A stretch of DNA of 64,000 nucleotides, taken from the NCBI RefSeq assembly GCF_023195535.1, contig NZ_JALPNF010000008.1, positions 62,001 to 126,000 on the forward strand, given 5' to 3'. The stretch comes from Sphingomonas faeni. Lineage in GTDB: Bacteria; Pseudomonadota; Alphaproteobacteria; Sphingomonadales; Sphingomonadaceae. The position numbers and the translations under genes are program-made. Below the pieces are notes generated by a model. That model worked only from the letters and a program-made list of their open reading frames with translations. It was not told where the DNA came from and did not search any database. Shown here one piece after another: positions 1 through 7,868 of this stretch. The number at the start of each line of letters is the position of its first letter. The first letter of the stretch is position 1.

Positions 1-896
1 AGGATGTCGTCGGGGCCCAGTAGCCGCGCCATGCGGCGGCGGAGGTAGAGCGGGCTCGACCAGCCATATGCGTAGAACGGATAGCCGTCCTCGACGTAAT
101 CGCGCACCACGCCTTCGGGCCAGACGACGAGGCGGGGCGTGGCGCCGCCCTGGCCGCTAAGCTTTTCCAACGCAGAAAGTACGCGTTCGCCATCGGTTTC
201 GCTGCGGTCTTCCTGACCGATATCGGGCTGGACTACGCGGACCAGCGGCGCGTTGGGGGCGGGGGGCGGCGCGTTCGTCCAGAGCGCGGAAAGTGCGGCG
301 AGGCTCAGCGCGGGAATGGCAATCGCGGGCATGGTCCAACGGCGCACGGCGAGCAGCAGCAACGCACCCGCGGCGAGTATCGTGACTCCCGACAAGGCGT
401 AGGTGCCGATCCAGGCCGACAGTCGCGCGACGCCGATCGCGGGCAACCAGACGACGCTCAGCGGATCCCAGGCATAGCCCGTGAACAGCGTCGCGCGGAG
501 CCACTCGGTCGCGATCCAGGCGGCGCCGAAGACCAGCACGAACGTCGCATCGGGGCTGCCGGGTCGCCGTGCGATCCGCCACGCGAGTCCGGCCGCCAGC
601 ATCGGGAACAGCGCCAGATACAACGCCAGCCCGACCGCGGCGAAATAGCCCAGCACCGGCGGCATCGCGTCCTGGAAGTCGAACGCGTGCTGGAACCAGT
701 TGTTGTTCACGGTGAAATGCCCAAGCCCCAACATCCACCCGCGCCAGAGGGTGTTGCGCAGGGTCGGAGCATCGTGGACGAGCTTCATCCACACCGCGAA
801 CGCGATCAGCGTCAGCGGCCATCGGTCGAGCGGAGCGAAGCCGGTGGCGGCGATCGCGCCGAGGATGAGGCAGGCGAGGGCGGGGAAACGGGTCAC
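1..896 (-). CDS. lnt: Apolipoprotein N-acyltransferase, N-terminal part (runs off the window)
   Basis: Lnt transfers the third acyl chain to the N-terminal cysteine of lipoproteins in the inner membrane. The reverse strand reads open from a GTG at 896-894 to the window edge, about 298 residues. The N-terminal half is hydrophobic with several membrane segments and an early GFAPL motif typical of the family. Residues 259-261 are Trp-Pro-Glu; this Glu (about E261) matches the first residue of the Glu-Lys-Cys catalytic triad. The Lys and Cys lie beyond the window. No better ATG is in frame nearby, so the GTG start is likely but not proven. Identification is by motif and hydrophobic pattern. Confidence 0.9.
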   Translation of the reverse strand, partial: MTRFPALACLILGAIAATGFAPLDRWPLTLIAFAVWMKLVHDAPTLRNTLWRGWMLGLGHFTVNNNWFQHAFDFQDAMPPVLGYFAAVGLALYLALFPMLAAGLAWRIARRPGSPDATFVLVFGAAWIATEWLRATLFTGYAWDPLSVVWLPAIGVARLSAWIGTYALSGVTILAAGALLLLAVRRWTMPAIAIPALSLAALSALWTNAPPPAPNAPLVRVVQPDIGQEDRSETDGERVLSALEKLSGQGGATPRLVVWPEGVVRDYVEDGYPFYAYGWSSPLYLRRRMARLLGPDDI

Positions 897-971
897 GCTG
901 GCGCTATGGCGTGGCGGGGAAGAGGGGGCAATGTTTTCGGTGGGATGGGGGTGGTGCGGCCGCCGCCTAGT

Positions 972-1077
972 ACCTCCCTGGCGAAGGCCGGGGCACAATT
1001 GGAAAGGTCGCAGTAACGACGCGCTGCCCTTCGTTAGCAACGTCCCCCAATTGGGCCCCGGCCTCCGCCGGGGTGGT
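972..1077. repeat. Composite palindromic element, CCCCGGC family
   Basis: A GC hairpin (GGCGAAGGCCGGGG, slightly eroded on the left) and its inverted partner ending CCGGGGTGGT flank a core with CAATTGG on the left and CCAATTGG on the right. It lies between lnt and the VOC gene, which diverge. Similar copies are at 4893, 53074, 55981 and 60427. Confidence 0.8.
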
Positions 1078-1110
1078 GGCGTGTGGGGCGGTATGTGCCG
1101 CCCCATTCCT

Positions 1111-1163
1111 GTTTCCCCGCGAAGGCGGGGACCCAGACTGGGCTCCCGCCTTCGCGGGAGAAC
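1111..1163. repeat. Short palindromic element, CCCGC-GAAG-GCGGG family
   Basis: Two hairpins, TCCCCGCGAAGGCGGGGA and TCCCGCCTTCGCGGGA, are separated by a short CCCAGACTGGGC core and end in GAACAAGG. Near-identical copies are at 43679 and 53215, and a half copy is near 60606. Confidence 0.8.
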
Positions 1164-1254
1164 AAGGTTTTACGCGGCACGCTCGTATCGGTGATCTCGC
1201 CCCACGCAATCCCCCGGGTCGACGAACCCGCCATCCCAACCTATCCTCCGCCGC

Positions 1255-1674
1255 ATGACCCTACGCCCCTTCCACCTCGCCTTCCCGGTCCACGACCTCG
1301 CCGCCGCGCGCACCTTCTACGGCGCGACGCTCGGCTGTCGCGAAGGTCGCTCCAGCGACCAGTGGATCGATTTCGACCTGTTCGGCCACCAGATCGTTGC
1401 GCATCTCGACCCCTCGGCCAAACCCGTCGCGGTCGCCAATGCGGTCGATGGCCACGCCGTCCCCGTGCCGCATTTCGGCGTCGTCCTGACGATGGACGAC
1501 TGGACCACGCTGTCGGAACGCGTCACCGCGGCCGGCGTAAAGTTCGGGATCGCGCCCTATGTCCGCTTCAAGGGCGAGCCCGGCGAGCAGGCGACGATGT
1601 TCTTTTGCGATCCCAGCGGCAACGCTCTCGAGTTCAAGGCGTTCGCCAACGACGACATGCTTTTCGCGACTTAA
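1255..1674 (+). CDS. VOC (glyoxalase/bleomycin-resistance fold) family protein
   Basis: This 139-residue protein has the two beta-alpha-beta-beta-beta modules expected of a single vicinal oxygen chelate domain. The start is a typical [10 protein letters not shown] strand and the end is a [15 protein letters not shown] strand, whose Glu is the usual metal or substrate ligand position. The His near the start (H7) is another likely ligand. Members act as lyases, dioxygenases or binding proteins; the substrate cannot be read from sequence. It lies 9 bp ahead of the PHA-granule-type gene on the same strand, so the two are probably co-transcribed. Confidence 0.85.
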   Translation: MTLRPFHLAFPVHDLAAARTFYGATLGCREGRSSDQWIDFDLFGHQIVAHLDPSAKPVAVANAVDGHAVPVPHFGVVLTMDDWTTLSERVTAAGVKFGIAPYVRFKGEPGEQATMFFCDPSGNALEFKAFANDDMLFAT

Positions 1675-1683
1675 GGACTATTC

Positions 1684-1986
1684 ATGGCCAACCCCATCAC
1701 CGTCGACGTTCCCCATCAGCTCGGCAAGGCGGCAGTCCGCGCGCGACTCGACGGCGGCATCGACAAGATCAGCGCCAGCATCCCCGGCGGGTCGGTGACC
1801 GACCATCGCTGGGACGGCGACACGCTGCACTTCACCATCCAGGCGATGGGCCAGACGATCGCCAGCGCGGTTACGGTGTTCGAGACCAACGTCCACGCGG
1901 TCGTCGACCTGCCCGGCATCCTCGGGCTGTTCGCGAGCAAGATCCAGGACATGATCCGCAAGGAAGCCCCGAAGCTCCTGCGCTGA
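1684..1986 (+). CDS. Polyhydroxyalkanoic acid system family (PHA granule region) protein
   Basis: This small 100-residue protein opens with ITVDVPHQLGKAAVRARL and ends with LPGILGLFASKIQDMIRK-type helices, a pattern I recognise from the family often found with polyhydroxyalkanoate gene sets. No signal peptide or membrane segment is visible. The biochemical role is not established. No PHA synthase or phasin gene lies in the window, so a link to PHA here rests only on family membership. The gene starts 9 bp after the VOC gene stop. Confidence 0.75.
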   Translation: MANPITVDVPHQLGKAAVRARLDGGIDKISASIPGGSVTDHRWDGDTLHFTIQAMGQTIASAVTVFETNVHAVVDLPGILGLFASKIQDMIRKEAPKLLR

Positions 1987-2041
1987 CCCCGACTAGCCGA
2001 CACCGACTACTAGCCTACACAGACAGGGCGCCGGAGGCGGA

Positions 2042-2563
2042 TCAGGCCTCCGGCGCGCGCCGATACAGCGCGAACGCAGCCTTGGCGCCGGCGACCGCGT
2101 CCGCGACCCAGGCCTCGTCGGCAGGCTGCCGGTCGATCGCGGCCAGCAACGCGCGCCATTCGCCGGACAGGTGTTTGGCGCCGAGATACGCCGACGGCAT
2201 GTCGTCGGGCACCGATCGCGACAACATGATGCCGCCGAGCCGCGAGCCCTCGACCACGTACATCGCACCCCAGCCGGCCGCTTCGCTCGGCGCCAGGTCG
2301 AAGGCCATCGGCGTCGGCATCTCCTCGCCCAGCGCGGCGAGATCGGCGGCAAGCGCCTCACTCCGAGATCGGACCGCGGCAAGACCCGGAATGCCGTCCA
2401 GCCAAGCCTCCACGGCCGGCAACGCCCTGGCATGCGCGAGCAGGAACGCGCGGTAATCGTCCGCATCGTTCAGATCATAGCGTCCGAACCCGGCATCGAC
2501 CGCGTCGTGATCGCTCGCCGTCGCCGCCCGGAGTCGCGCGACGGTCGATGCTGCCTCGATCAA
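2042..2563 (-). CDS. Biliverdin-producing heme oxygenase (BphO/HemO-like)
   Basis: This protein of 173 residues should be an all-helical heme oxygenase that opens heme to biliverdin, CO and iron. The candidate proximal heme ligand is His19 in the SDHDAVD segment, and the YVVEGSRLGG stretch in mid-protein is the distal-helix signature of this family. Its ATG overlaps the stop of the YbdD-like gene (ATGA), so it is the third gene of a cstA-led operon. No bacteriophytochrome or heme-uptake gene is in the window; the role (iron recovery or chromophore supply) stays open. Confidence 0.85.
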   Translation of the reverse strand: MIEAASTVARLRAATASDHDAVDAGFGRYDLNDADDYRAFLLAHARALPAVEAWLDGIPGLAAVRSRSEALAADLAALGEEMPTPMAFDLAPSEAAGWGAMYVVEGSRLGGIMLSRSVPDDMPSAYLGAKHLSGEWRALLAAIDRQPADEAWVADAVAGAKAAFALYRRAPEA

Positions 2564-2748
2564 CAGCAGCGCCCGCCGCCCTTGCTGCCGTACCGCGCCT
2601 CCTGCCGATCGCGGAAGAACGCGCGTTCGTCCATCGGCGCGTGGTCCGGGTGGCGCTCGGCCATGTGCTGGCGATACGCCGTGTAGGACGGCACGCCGAC
2701 CATCAGCAGCGCGGTCTCGCGCGCCTTTGCGTAGAGCGCGCGAATCAT
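2560..2748 (-). CDS. YbdD/YjiX family small protein, partner of CstA
   Basis: This 62-residue soluble protein contains GVPSYTAYRQHMAERHPD followed by an acidic and aromatic C-terminal segment ending RYGSKGGGRCC, the pattern of the YbdD/YjiX family. These proteins are usually encoded directly after CstA-type pyruvate or peptide transporters and are thought to assist them. The ATG at 2748 overlaps the cstA stop as ATGA, which fixes the start; the longer open frame upstream only shadows cstA. Its own stop overlaps the heme oxygenase start. Confidence 0.9.
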   Translation of the reverse strand: MIRALYAKARETALLMVGVPSYTAYRQHMAERHPDHAPMDERAFFRDRQEARYGSKGGGRCC

Positions 2749-4799
2749 TCCGCGGCCACCAGCTGGGGCGGGACTTCGGTGACGGTCGGCCTGTCGATCT
2801 TCAGCGCCGCGAGGCATGTACGGATGCCGAAGAACACGATGGAGAGCACCACAGCAAGGAACAGCGCGCACAGCCCGGCGTCGATCCGGTCATTGAGCAC
2901 GATCCGCTGCATCTCCGCCATCGTCTTGGCCGGCGCGAGCAACTCACCGCGTGCCGCCGCGTCGGCGAACTTCGACGCATGCGCAAGGAAGCCGACCTTC
3001 GGATCGCTCGCGAACAGCTTCATCAGCCCGGCGGTGATCGTGCACAGGCACAGCCACGCAGCAGGCAGGATCGTCACCCACGCGTAGCGCTGGCGCTTCA
3101 TCCGGAACAGCACGACGGTGGCGAGCACGAGCGCGACTGCCGCCAGCATCTGGTTCGAGATCCCGAACAACGGCCACAGCGTGTTCACGCCGCCCAATGG
3201 ATCGGTGACGCCCTGGTACAGGAAGAAGCCCCAGGCGGTCACGCAGAGCGCGGTCGCGATCAGGCCGGGCACGATCGCCGAGGCATTGCGGAACGACGGT
3301 ACCGCGAGCCCGATCAGGTCCTGCAACATGAACCGCCCGGCGCGGGTGCCCGCATCGACCGCGGTGAGGATGAACAGCGCCTCGAACAGGATCGCGAAAT
3401 GATACCAGAACGCCTTCATCGCCTGCCCGCCGATCAGGTTGCTGAAGATTTCCGCCATCGCCACCGCCAGCGTCGGCGCGCCGCCCGTCCGCGAGACGAT
3501 CGTGGTTTCGCCGACATCCTTCGCGGTCTGCGCCAGCAGTTCGGGGGTGATCGGGAAGCCCATCGCGGTGACGGCCGTGGCGGCGGAGGCGAAGTCGGTG
3601 CCGACCACCGCCGCGGGGCTGTTCATCGCGAAATACACGCCGGGATCGAGGATCGACGCGCCGACCAGCGCCATGATCGCGACGAAGCTCTCCATCAGCA
3701 TCGCGCCATAGCCGATGAACTGCGCGTCGCCTTCGCTGGCGATCAGCTTCGGCGTGGTGCCGCTGGCGATCAGTGCGTGGAAGCCGGAGACGGCACCGCA
3801 CGCGATCGTGATGAACAGGAACGGGAAGAGCCCACCCGACCAGACCGGGCCGGATCCGTCGATGAACGGGGTCAGCGCAGGCATCCGCAGTGGCGGCGCG
3901 ACGACGGCGATGCCGATCGCCAGCGCGACGATCGCGCCGATCTTGAGGAAGGTCGAGAGGTAGTCGCGGGGTGCGAGCAGCAGCCACACCGGGAGGACGG
4001 AGGCGACCGCGCCGTAGCCGACCATGAGGACGCAGAGCTGCACCGGGGTGAGCGTGAACAGCGGTGCGAGGGTCGGCGAGGCGGCGACGGCGCCGCCATA
4101 GACGATCGCGGCGAGCAGCCCGATGACGCCGAGAACGGAGACTTCGCCGACCTTTCCGGGCCGGATCCAGCGGGTGTAGATCCCCATCAGGAAGGCCAGC
4201 GGGATCGTCGCGGCGACCGTGAAGAGGCCCCATGGGCTGCCCGCGAGCGCGCGGACGACGATCAGCGCGAGCACGGCGAGGATGATGACCATGATCGCGA
4301 ACGCGCCGATCAGCGCGATCACGCCGGGAATCGCACCCATCTCCATCCGGATGAGTTCACCGAGCGAGCGCCCGTCGCGGCGCATCGAGATGAACAGGAT
4401 CATGAAGTCCTGCACCGCGCCTGCGAGCACGACGCCGGCGAGGATCCAGAGCGTGCCGGGGAGGTAGCCCATCTGCGCGGCGAGTACCGGACCGACGAGC
4501 GGCCCAGCGCCGGCGATGGCGGCGAAGTGATGCCCGAACAGGACGTTGCGGTCGGTCGCGACGTAATCGAGTCCGTCGGCGCGGCGCAGCGCCGGGGTTT
4601 GCCGCGACGGGTCGAGCTGCATCACATGCCGCGCGATGTAGCGCGCGTAGAAGCGGTACGCGATCAGCTGGACCGAGACCGCAGCGGTCACGATCCACAG
4701 CGCGTTGACATGCTCGCCCCGCTCGAACGCGACGACCGCAAGCGCGCAGGCCCCGAGCAGGGCAAGCGCGCCCCAACCGATCTTCTCGCGTAATGTCAT
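2745..4799 (-). CDS. cstA: Carbon starvation protein A, pyruvate/peptide transporter
   Basis: This integral membrane protein of 684 residues has about 16 hydrophobic segments. It carries the family's GHHFAAIAGAGPLVGPVLAAQ segment near residue 100 and the glycine-rich SGGLFPFLFITIACGAVSGFHA-type core. CstA proteins import pyruvate or peptides, typically when carbon is scarce. The gene heads an operon with a YbdD-like protein and a heme oxygenase. Its Shine-Dalgarno sequence lies inside a long inverted repeat directly before the ATG (separate entry), suggesting control of translation. Length is close to E. coli CstA. Confidence 0.95.
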   Translation of the reverse strand: MTLREKIGWGALALLGACALAVVAFERGEHVNALWIVTAAVSVQLIAYRFYARYIARHVMQLDPSRQTPALRRADGLDYVATDRNVLFGHHFAAIAGAGPLVGPVLAAQMGYLPGTLWILAGVVLAGAVQDFMILFISMRRDGRSLGELIRMEMGAIPGVIALIGAFAIMVIILAVLALIVVRALAGSPWGLFTVAATIPLAFLMGIYTRWIRPGKVGEVSVLGVIGLLAAIVYGGAVAASPTLAPLFTLTPVQLCVLMVGYGAVASVLPVWLLLAPRDYLSTFLKIGAIVALAIGIAVVAPPLRMPALTPFIDGSGPVWSGGLFPFLFITIACGAVSGFHALIASGTTPKLIASEGDAQFIGYGAMLMESFVAIMALVGASILDPGVYFAMNSPAAVVGTDFASAATAVTAMGFPITPELLAQTAKDVGETTIVSRTGGAPTLAVAMAEIFSNLIGGQAMKAFWYHFAILFEALFILTAVDAGTRAGRFMLQDLIGLAVPSFRNASAIVPGLIATALCVTAWGFFLYQGVTDPLGGVNTLWPLFGISNQMLAAVALVLATVVLFRMKRQRYAWVTILPAAWLCLCTITAGLMKLFASDPKVGFLAHASKFADAAARGELLAPAKTMAEMQRIVLNDRIDAGLCALFLAVVLSIVFFGIRTCLAALKIDRPTVTEVPPQLVAAE

Positions 4800-4800
4800 T

Positions 4801-4859
4801 GCGCTCGCCCTCCCGTGCGGTCCGTCCTGCGCGACATCGCGTATTCGGGAGGCGAGCGC
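4801..4859 (-). promoter_or_regulatory. Long leader hairpin sequestering the cstA ribosome binding site
   Basis: On the minus strand GCGCTCGCCTCCCG (4859-4846) pairs with CGGGAGGGCGAGCGC (4815-4801), a 14-bp stem with one unpaired G and a 30-nt loop. The stem ends one base before the cstA ATG and buries the GGGAGG Shine-Dalgarno. The loop contains CGCGA/TCGCG, which could pair alternatively. No known riboswitch class was recognised. Confidence 0.6.
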
Positions 4860-4892
4860 TAGCCTAGATTAGCTCAGGCACCCGGCGCACAG

Positions 4893-4998
4893 CCCCACCT
4901 CGGCGGAGGCCGGGGCCCAGTTGGCAAGGTGGCCGTAACGGAGCGGGGGAGTCGTCATCACCGTCCCCCAACTGGGCCCCGGCCTCCGCCGGGGTGGA
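4893..4998. repeat. Composite palindromic element, CCCCGGC family
   Basis: The left half CACCTCGGCGGAGGCCGGGGCCCAGTTGG and the inverted right half CCAACTGGGCCCCGGCC...GGGGTGG flank a variable core. Same family as 972-1077. It lies upstream of cstA. Confidence 0.8.
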
Positions 4999-5063
4999 GC
5001 GCTTGGTTGATGCGGTCCAAGCTTCATTGCCGGCGGATCTGATATTTGGGCGGGTTCGACGTT

Positions 5064-5091
5064 CGGCGCTCGGCGCTCGGCGCTCGGCGTT
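5064..5091. repeat. Short tandem repeat, four 7-bp units
   Basis: CGGCGCT is repeated three times and followed by CGGCGTT. It sits in the cstA-pyk intergenic region between palindromic elements and is not in a gene. It may be a slippage product. Confidence 0.8.
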
Positions 5092-5124
5092 GGGTCGCCC
5101 AGCCACCCAGCCACCCCCTCTTCC

Positions 5125-5217
5125 GTCACCCCGGCGGAGGCCGGGGCCCACCGTTCCGCATACTCCACGGACCGCGAGCATGCGGAACGGTGGATGCCGG
5201 AACGAGCCCGGCATGAC
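5125..5217. repeat. Composite palindromic element, chimeric halves
   Basis: The left hairpin is CCCCGGCGGAGGCCGGGG, while the right hairpin TGCCGGAACGAGCCCGGCA belongs to another family. Inside lies a second inverted repeat, CCACCGTTCCGCA / TGCGGAACGGTGG. The outer ends are GTCA and TGAC. Length (93 bp) equals that of 31806-31898. Confidence 0.75.
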
Positions 5218-5273
5218 GGGGCAGGGCGCGCTCGCATGACGGGTTCCTGCTCGGACGGTCCGCACACACTTCG

Positions 5274-5385
5274 CTCCCCTCCCTGGAAGGGAGGGGCTGG
5301 GGATGGGTTGGTCGGCTTAAGCCACGACCGTCGGGCCTTGGGGAAGCCGACCCACCCCCGACCCCTCCCTTCCAGGGAGGGGGGA
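5274..5385. repeat. Composite palindromic element, CTCCCCTCCCTGGAAGGGAGGGG family
   Basis: The hairpin CCCCTCCCTGGAAGGGAGGGG and its inverted copy CCCCTCCCTTCCAGGGAGGGG flank a core that also has inverted GGGTTGGTCGGCTT / AAGCCGACCCACCC segments. It lies 43 bp beyond the pyk stop and could act in pyk 3' end formation. Confidence 0.8.
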
Positions 5386-5427
5386 AGAGGGCATTTCAGC
5401 CCATCAGCCGGACATCAGCCCCCAAAC

Positions 5428-6891
5428 TCAAACCTGCGAGTGATGCCCCTTCAGCTCGTCCCCGACGATCCGCACCACATGGAGCACGTTGGTCGACCCA
5501 GGCGTCCGGAACGGTACGCCCGCGAGCACGATCACCCGGTCGCCGGCCTTGGCCATACCGTGTCGCAACGCCATCCGCTTCGACTTCGCGACCATGTCCT
5601 CGAACGACTCGACGTCGCGGGTGTGAACCGCGTGCGTCCCCCACAACAGCCCGAGCCGCCGCGCGGTATCCTGGTTCGGGGTGAGCACCAGCAGCGGCAC
5701 CGAAGGCCGCTCGCGCGCGATCCGGCGGGCGGTCGAGCCCGACGTCGTGAAGCAGATGATCGCCACCGCCGACACGGTCGCAGCGATGTTCTTCGCCGCC
5801 TCGGCCAGCGCATCCGCCGTCGTCGGATCGGGCTTCATGACGGTGAAATGCATCCGGTCGCCGTGTTCCGGGTCCGCCTCGACCGATACGCCGATCGCAT
5901 CCATCATCGCCACCGATTCGACCGGCCACGCGCCCGCCGCACTCTCCGCCGACAGCATGATCGCGTCGGCGCCGTCATAGACCGCGGTCGCGACGTCGGA
6001 CACTTCGGCGCGGGTCGGCGACGGCGAGGTGATCATCGATTCGAGCATCTGCGTCGCGACCACCACCGGGCGACCCATCCGCCGCGAAACCTCGACGATG
6101 CGCTTCTGCAACGGTGGCACCGCCTGCGGCGGCATCTCTACGCCGAGATCGCCGCGCGCGACCATTACGCCGTCACAGGCCTCGACGATCTCCTCGAGCC
6201 GCTCGATCGCCGCCGGCTTCTCGATCTTCGCAAGCAGCGCCGCCTTGCCGCCAATCAGCTTGCGCGCTTCCCAGAGATCTTCCGGACGTTGCACGAACGA
6301 GAGCGCGATCCAGTCGACGCCCTGGTCGACCGCGAAATCGAGGTCGCTGCGATCCTTCTCGGTCAGCGCCGCCATCGGCAGCACGACGTCGGGGACGTTC
6401 AGCCCCTTGCTGTTCGACAGTGCGCCGCCGACCTCGACCCGCGTCGTGATCTGCGTCGGGCCGTGCGAGACGACGCGGAGCACCAGCTTGCCGTCGTCGA
6501 GCAACAGCCGGGCACCCGGCTCGATCGCCACGAAGATCTCGTCATGCGGCAGTTCGACGCGGGTCGCATCGCCCGGCGTCTTGTCGCGGTCGAGTACGAA
6601 CGTCGACCCGGTCTCCAGCACGGTCCGCCCGCCCTCGAACTTGCCGACGCGCAGTTTCGGGCCCTGCAAATCGGCAAGGATGGTCGATGGCCGGCCGAAT
6701 TCCTTCTCCAGCGCGCGAATCGCCTGGATCACGGCGATCTTCGAGTGCTGGTCGCCGTGGCTCATGTTGATGCGGAATGCGTCGGCGCCGGTGCGGAACA
6801 GCGTTGCGATCATCTCGGGCGTGCTGCTGGCGGGCCCGAGCGTCGCGAGGATGCGGACTTTCCGCGAACGGGGTGCGATGGCCATGGTCAT
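5428..6891 (-). CDS. pyk: Pyruvate kinase
   Basis: This enzyme converts phosphoenolpyruvate and ADP to pyruvate and ATP in glycolysis. Its 487 residues include the N-terminal KVRILATLGPASS strand, INMSHGD, the active-site Lys segment LLAKIEKPAAI, the MVARGDLGVEMP motif and VVVATQMLESMI, followed by a full C-terminal allosteric domain. The length is normal for bacterial pyruvate kinase. The ATG at 6891 is followed by MAIAPRSRK, and a start at the third residue is also possible. It diverges from the DUF1244 gene across an 79-bp gap. Upstream cstA could supply pyruvate to the same pool, but no operon joins them. Confidence 0.97.
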   Translation of the reverse strand: MTMAIAPRSRKVRILATLGPASSTPEMIATLFRTGADAFRINMSHGDQHSKIAVIQAIRALEKEFGRPSTILADLQGPKLRVGKFEGGRTVLETGSTFVLDRDKTPGDATRVELPHDEIFVAIEPGARLLLDDGKLVLRVVSHGPTQITTRVEVGGALSNSKGLNVPDVVLPMAALTEKDRSDLDFAVDQGVDWIALSFVQRPEDLWEARKLIGGKAALLAKIEKPAAIERLEEIVEACDGVMVARGDLGVEMPPQAVPPLQKRIVEVSRRMGRPVVVATQMLESMITSPSPTRAEVSDVATAVYDGADAIMLSAESAAGAWPVESVAMMDAIGVSVEADPEHGDRMHFTVMKPDPTTADALAEAAKNIAATVSAVAIICFTTSGSTARRIARERPSVPLLVLTPNQDTARRLGLLWGTHAVHTRDVESFEDMVAKSKRMALRHGMAKAGDRVIVLAGVPFRTPGSTNVLHVVRIVGDELKGHHSQV

Positions 6892-6970
6892 GCTTGCGTT
6901 TCCTGGGGAAGGTCTTTGCCGCGACGGGCCTTAGCCCCTATCTGCGCTGGATCAACCACGGAGCGTATAA

Positions 6971-7285
6971 ATGACCCCCGATCGCCTCGATACATTGGAC
7001 GATGCCGTAGCGGCGCAAGCGTTCCGTCGCCTCGTTCGCCATCTCCGCCACCGCGATGACGCGCAGAATGTCGACCTGATGGGGCTGGCCGGGTTTTGTC
7101 GCAATTGCCTGTCGGACTGGGTCGAGGAAGCAGGCGGCCTGTCGAAGGATGACGCGAGGGAGACGGTGTACGGAATGCCGTACGCGGAGTGGAAGGCGCA
7201 CCATCAGGGCGACGCGAGCCCCGAGCAGCTCGAACGGATGAAGGCGAGCGTCGCGAAGAACGCGCCGTTCGATTCAGGCGATTGA
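6971..7285 (+). CDS. DUF1244 domain protein
   Basis: This small cytosolic protein of 104 residues contains the family core FRRLVRHLRHRDDAQNVDLMGLAGFCRNCLSDW, with two closely spaced Cys (CRNC) followed by GMPYAEWKAHHQ. The family is widespread in Alpha- and Gammaproteobacteria and has no established function. The CxxC and nearby His might bind metal, but this is inference. It is divergent from pyk and followed by the GapR-like gene. Confidence 0.88.
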   Translation: MTPDRLDTLDDAVAAQAFRRLVRHLRHRDDAQNVDLMGLAGFCRNCLSDWVEEAGGLSKDDARETVYGMPYAEWKAHHQGDASPEQLERMKASVAKNAPFDSGD

Positions 7286-7314
7286 GCCAAGCACGGTAAA
7301 CGCCTAGACGCCGT

Positions 7315-7371
7315 CCCGCACCAGCAGCGGCATGATTCACGACGTCGTGAGACGGCGGTCACCGGTGCGGG
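7315..7371. promoter_or_regulatory. Nested palindromes in the GapR-like gene leader
   Basis: TCACGACGTCGTGA (7337-7350) is a perfect 14-bp palindrome. It is centred, to within half a base, inside a wider inverted repeat CCCGCACC (7315-7322) / GGTGCGGG (7364-7371). It lies 59 bp before the GapR-like start and 30 bp after the DUF1244 stop. It could be an operator or an upstream 3' hairpin; no T-run follows directly. Confidence 0.5.
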
Positions 7372-7429
7372 CTTGTATCTCGATTGGCTTTTGGGCCGGC
7401 GCGTGGCGCTGGCGAGTGGGGAATTTTCG

Positions 7430-7696
7430 ATGTCTGACGAACGGCAACACGGCATGGGCGGCGGCGCAGTCGCAGCGGACGAACTGCGCCTGCTGATCGA
7501 GCGCGCCGAGCGTCTCGAGGAAGAGAAGAAGGGTATCTCGGACGACATCAAGGACGTGATGGCCGAAGCCAAGGGCCGTGGCTACGACCCCAAGGCGATC
7601 CGCAAGATCCTGTCGATCCGGAAGAAGAAGAAGGAAGAATATCAGGAGGAGGAGGCAATCCTCGAGGTGTATCTCCAGGCTTTGGGGATGATCTGA
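7430..7696 (+). CDS. DUF2312 family protein, GapR-like nucleoid protein
   Basis: This 88-residue protein consists of coiled-coil helices: a [33 protein letters not shown] segment, then a very basic [22 protein letters not shown] helix and a short hydrophobic end. This matches the DUF2312 family that includes Caulobacter GapR, which tracks overtwisted DNA ahead of replication and transcription forks. The in-frame extension back to 7373 lacks family resemblance, so the ATG at 7430 is preferred. The 5' region carries nested palindromes. A 122-bp palindromic element begins 19 bp after the stop. Confidence 0.85.
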   Translation: MSDERQHGMGGGAVAADELRLLIERAERLEEEKKGISDDIKDVMAEAKGRGYDPKAIRKILSIRKKKKEEYQEEEAILEVYLQALGMI

Positions 7697-7714
7697 GCAT
7701 CGTCCGATTGAGCC

Positions 7715-7836
7715 GTCATCCCAGCGAAAGCTGGGATATTCCGCGGCGAGGAGCGTGTCCAAATTACGCAGCGCCGGTTATGTGACCGGCCGCGTTCCTC
7801 CTCGCCGCGGGAGATCCCAGCGTTCGCTGGGATGAC
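7715..7836. repeat. 122-bp palindromic element, TCCCAGC-GAAA-GCTGGGA family, left copy
   Basis: The outer hairpins are GTCATCCCAGCGAAAGCTGG and its inverse, with one loop change in the right arm (CGTTCG). The inner arms are ATTCCGCGGCGAGGAGCG and CGCGTTCCTCCTCGCCGCGG. The central 30-40 bp are unique. Read in reverse, the copy at 8193-8314 matches the outer 40 bp on both sides almost base for base. Confidence 0.9.
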
Positions 7837-7868
7837 GGTTATAATTTCGGCCGCGCCGAGAAGGCCGT

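Noticed and set aside
2727..4793. 688-codon plus-strand open frame over cstA
   Set aside because: Highly charged Arg/Asp/Glu repeats with no domain, the expected product of reading a hydrophobic GC-rich membrane protein gene in reverse.
5194..7059. 621-codon plus-strand open frame over pyk
   Set aside because: Shadow of pyruvate kinase on the other strand.
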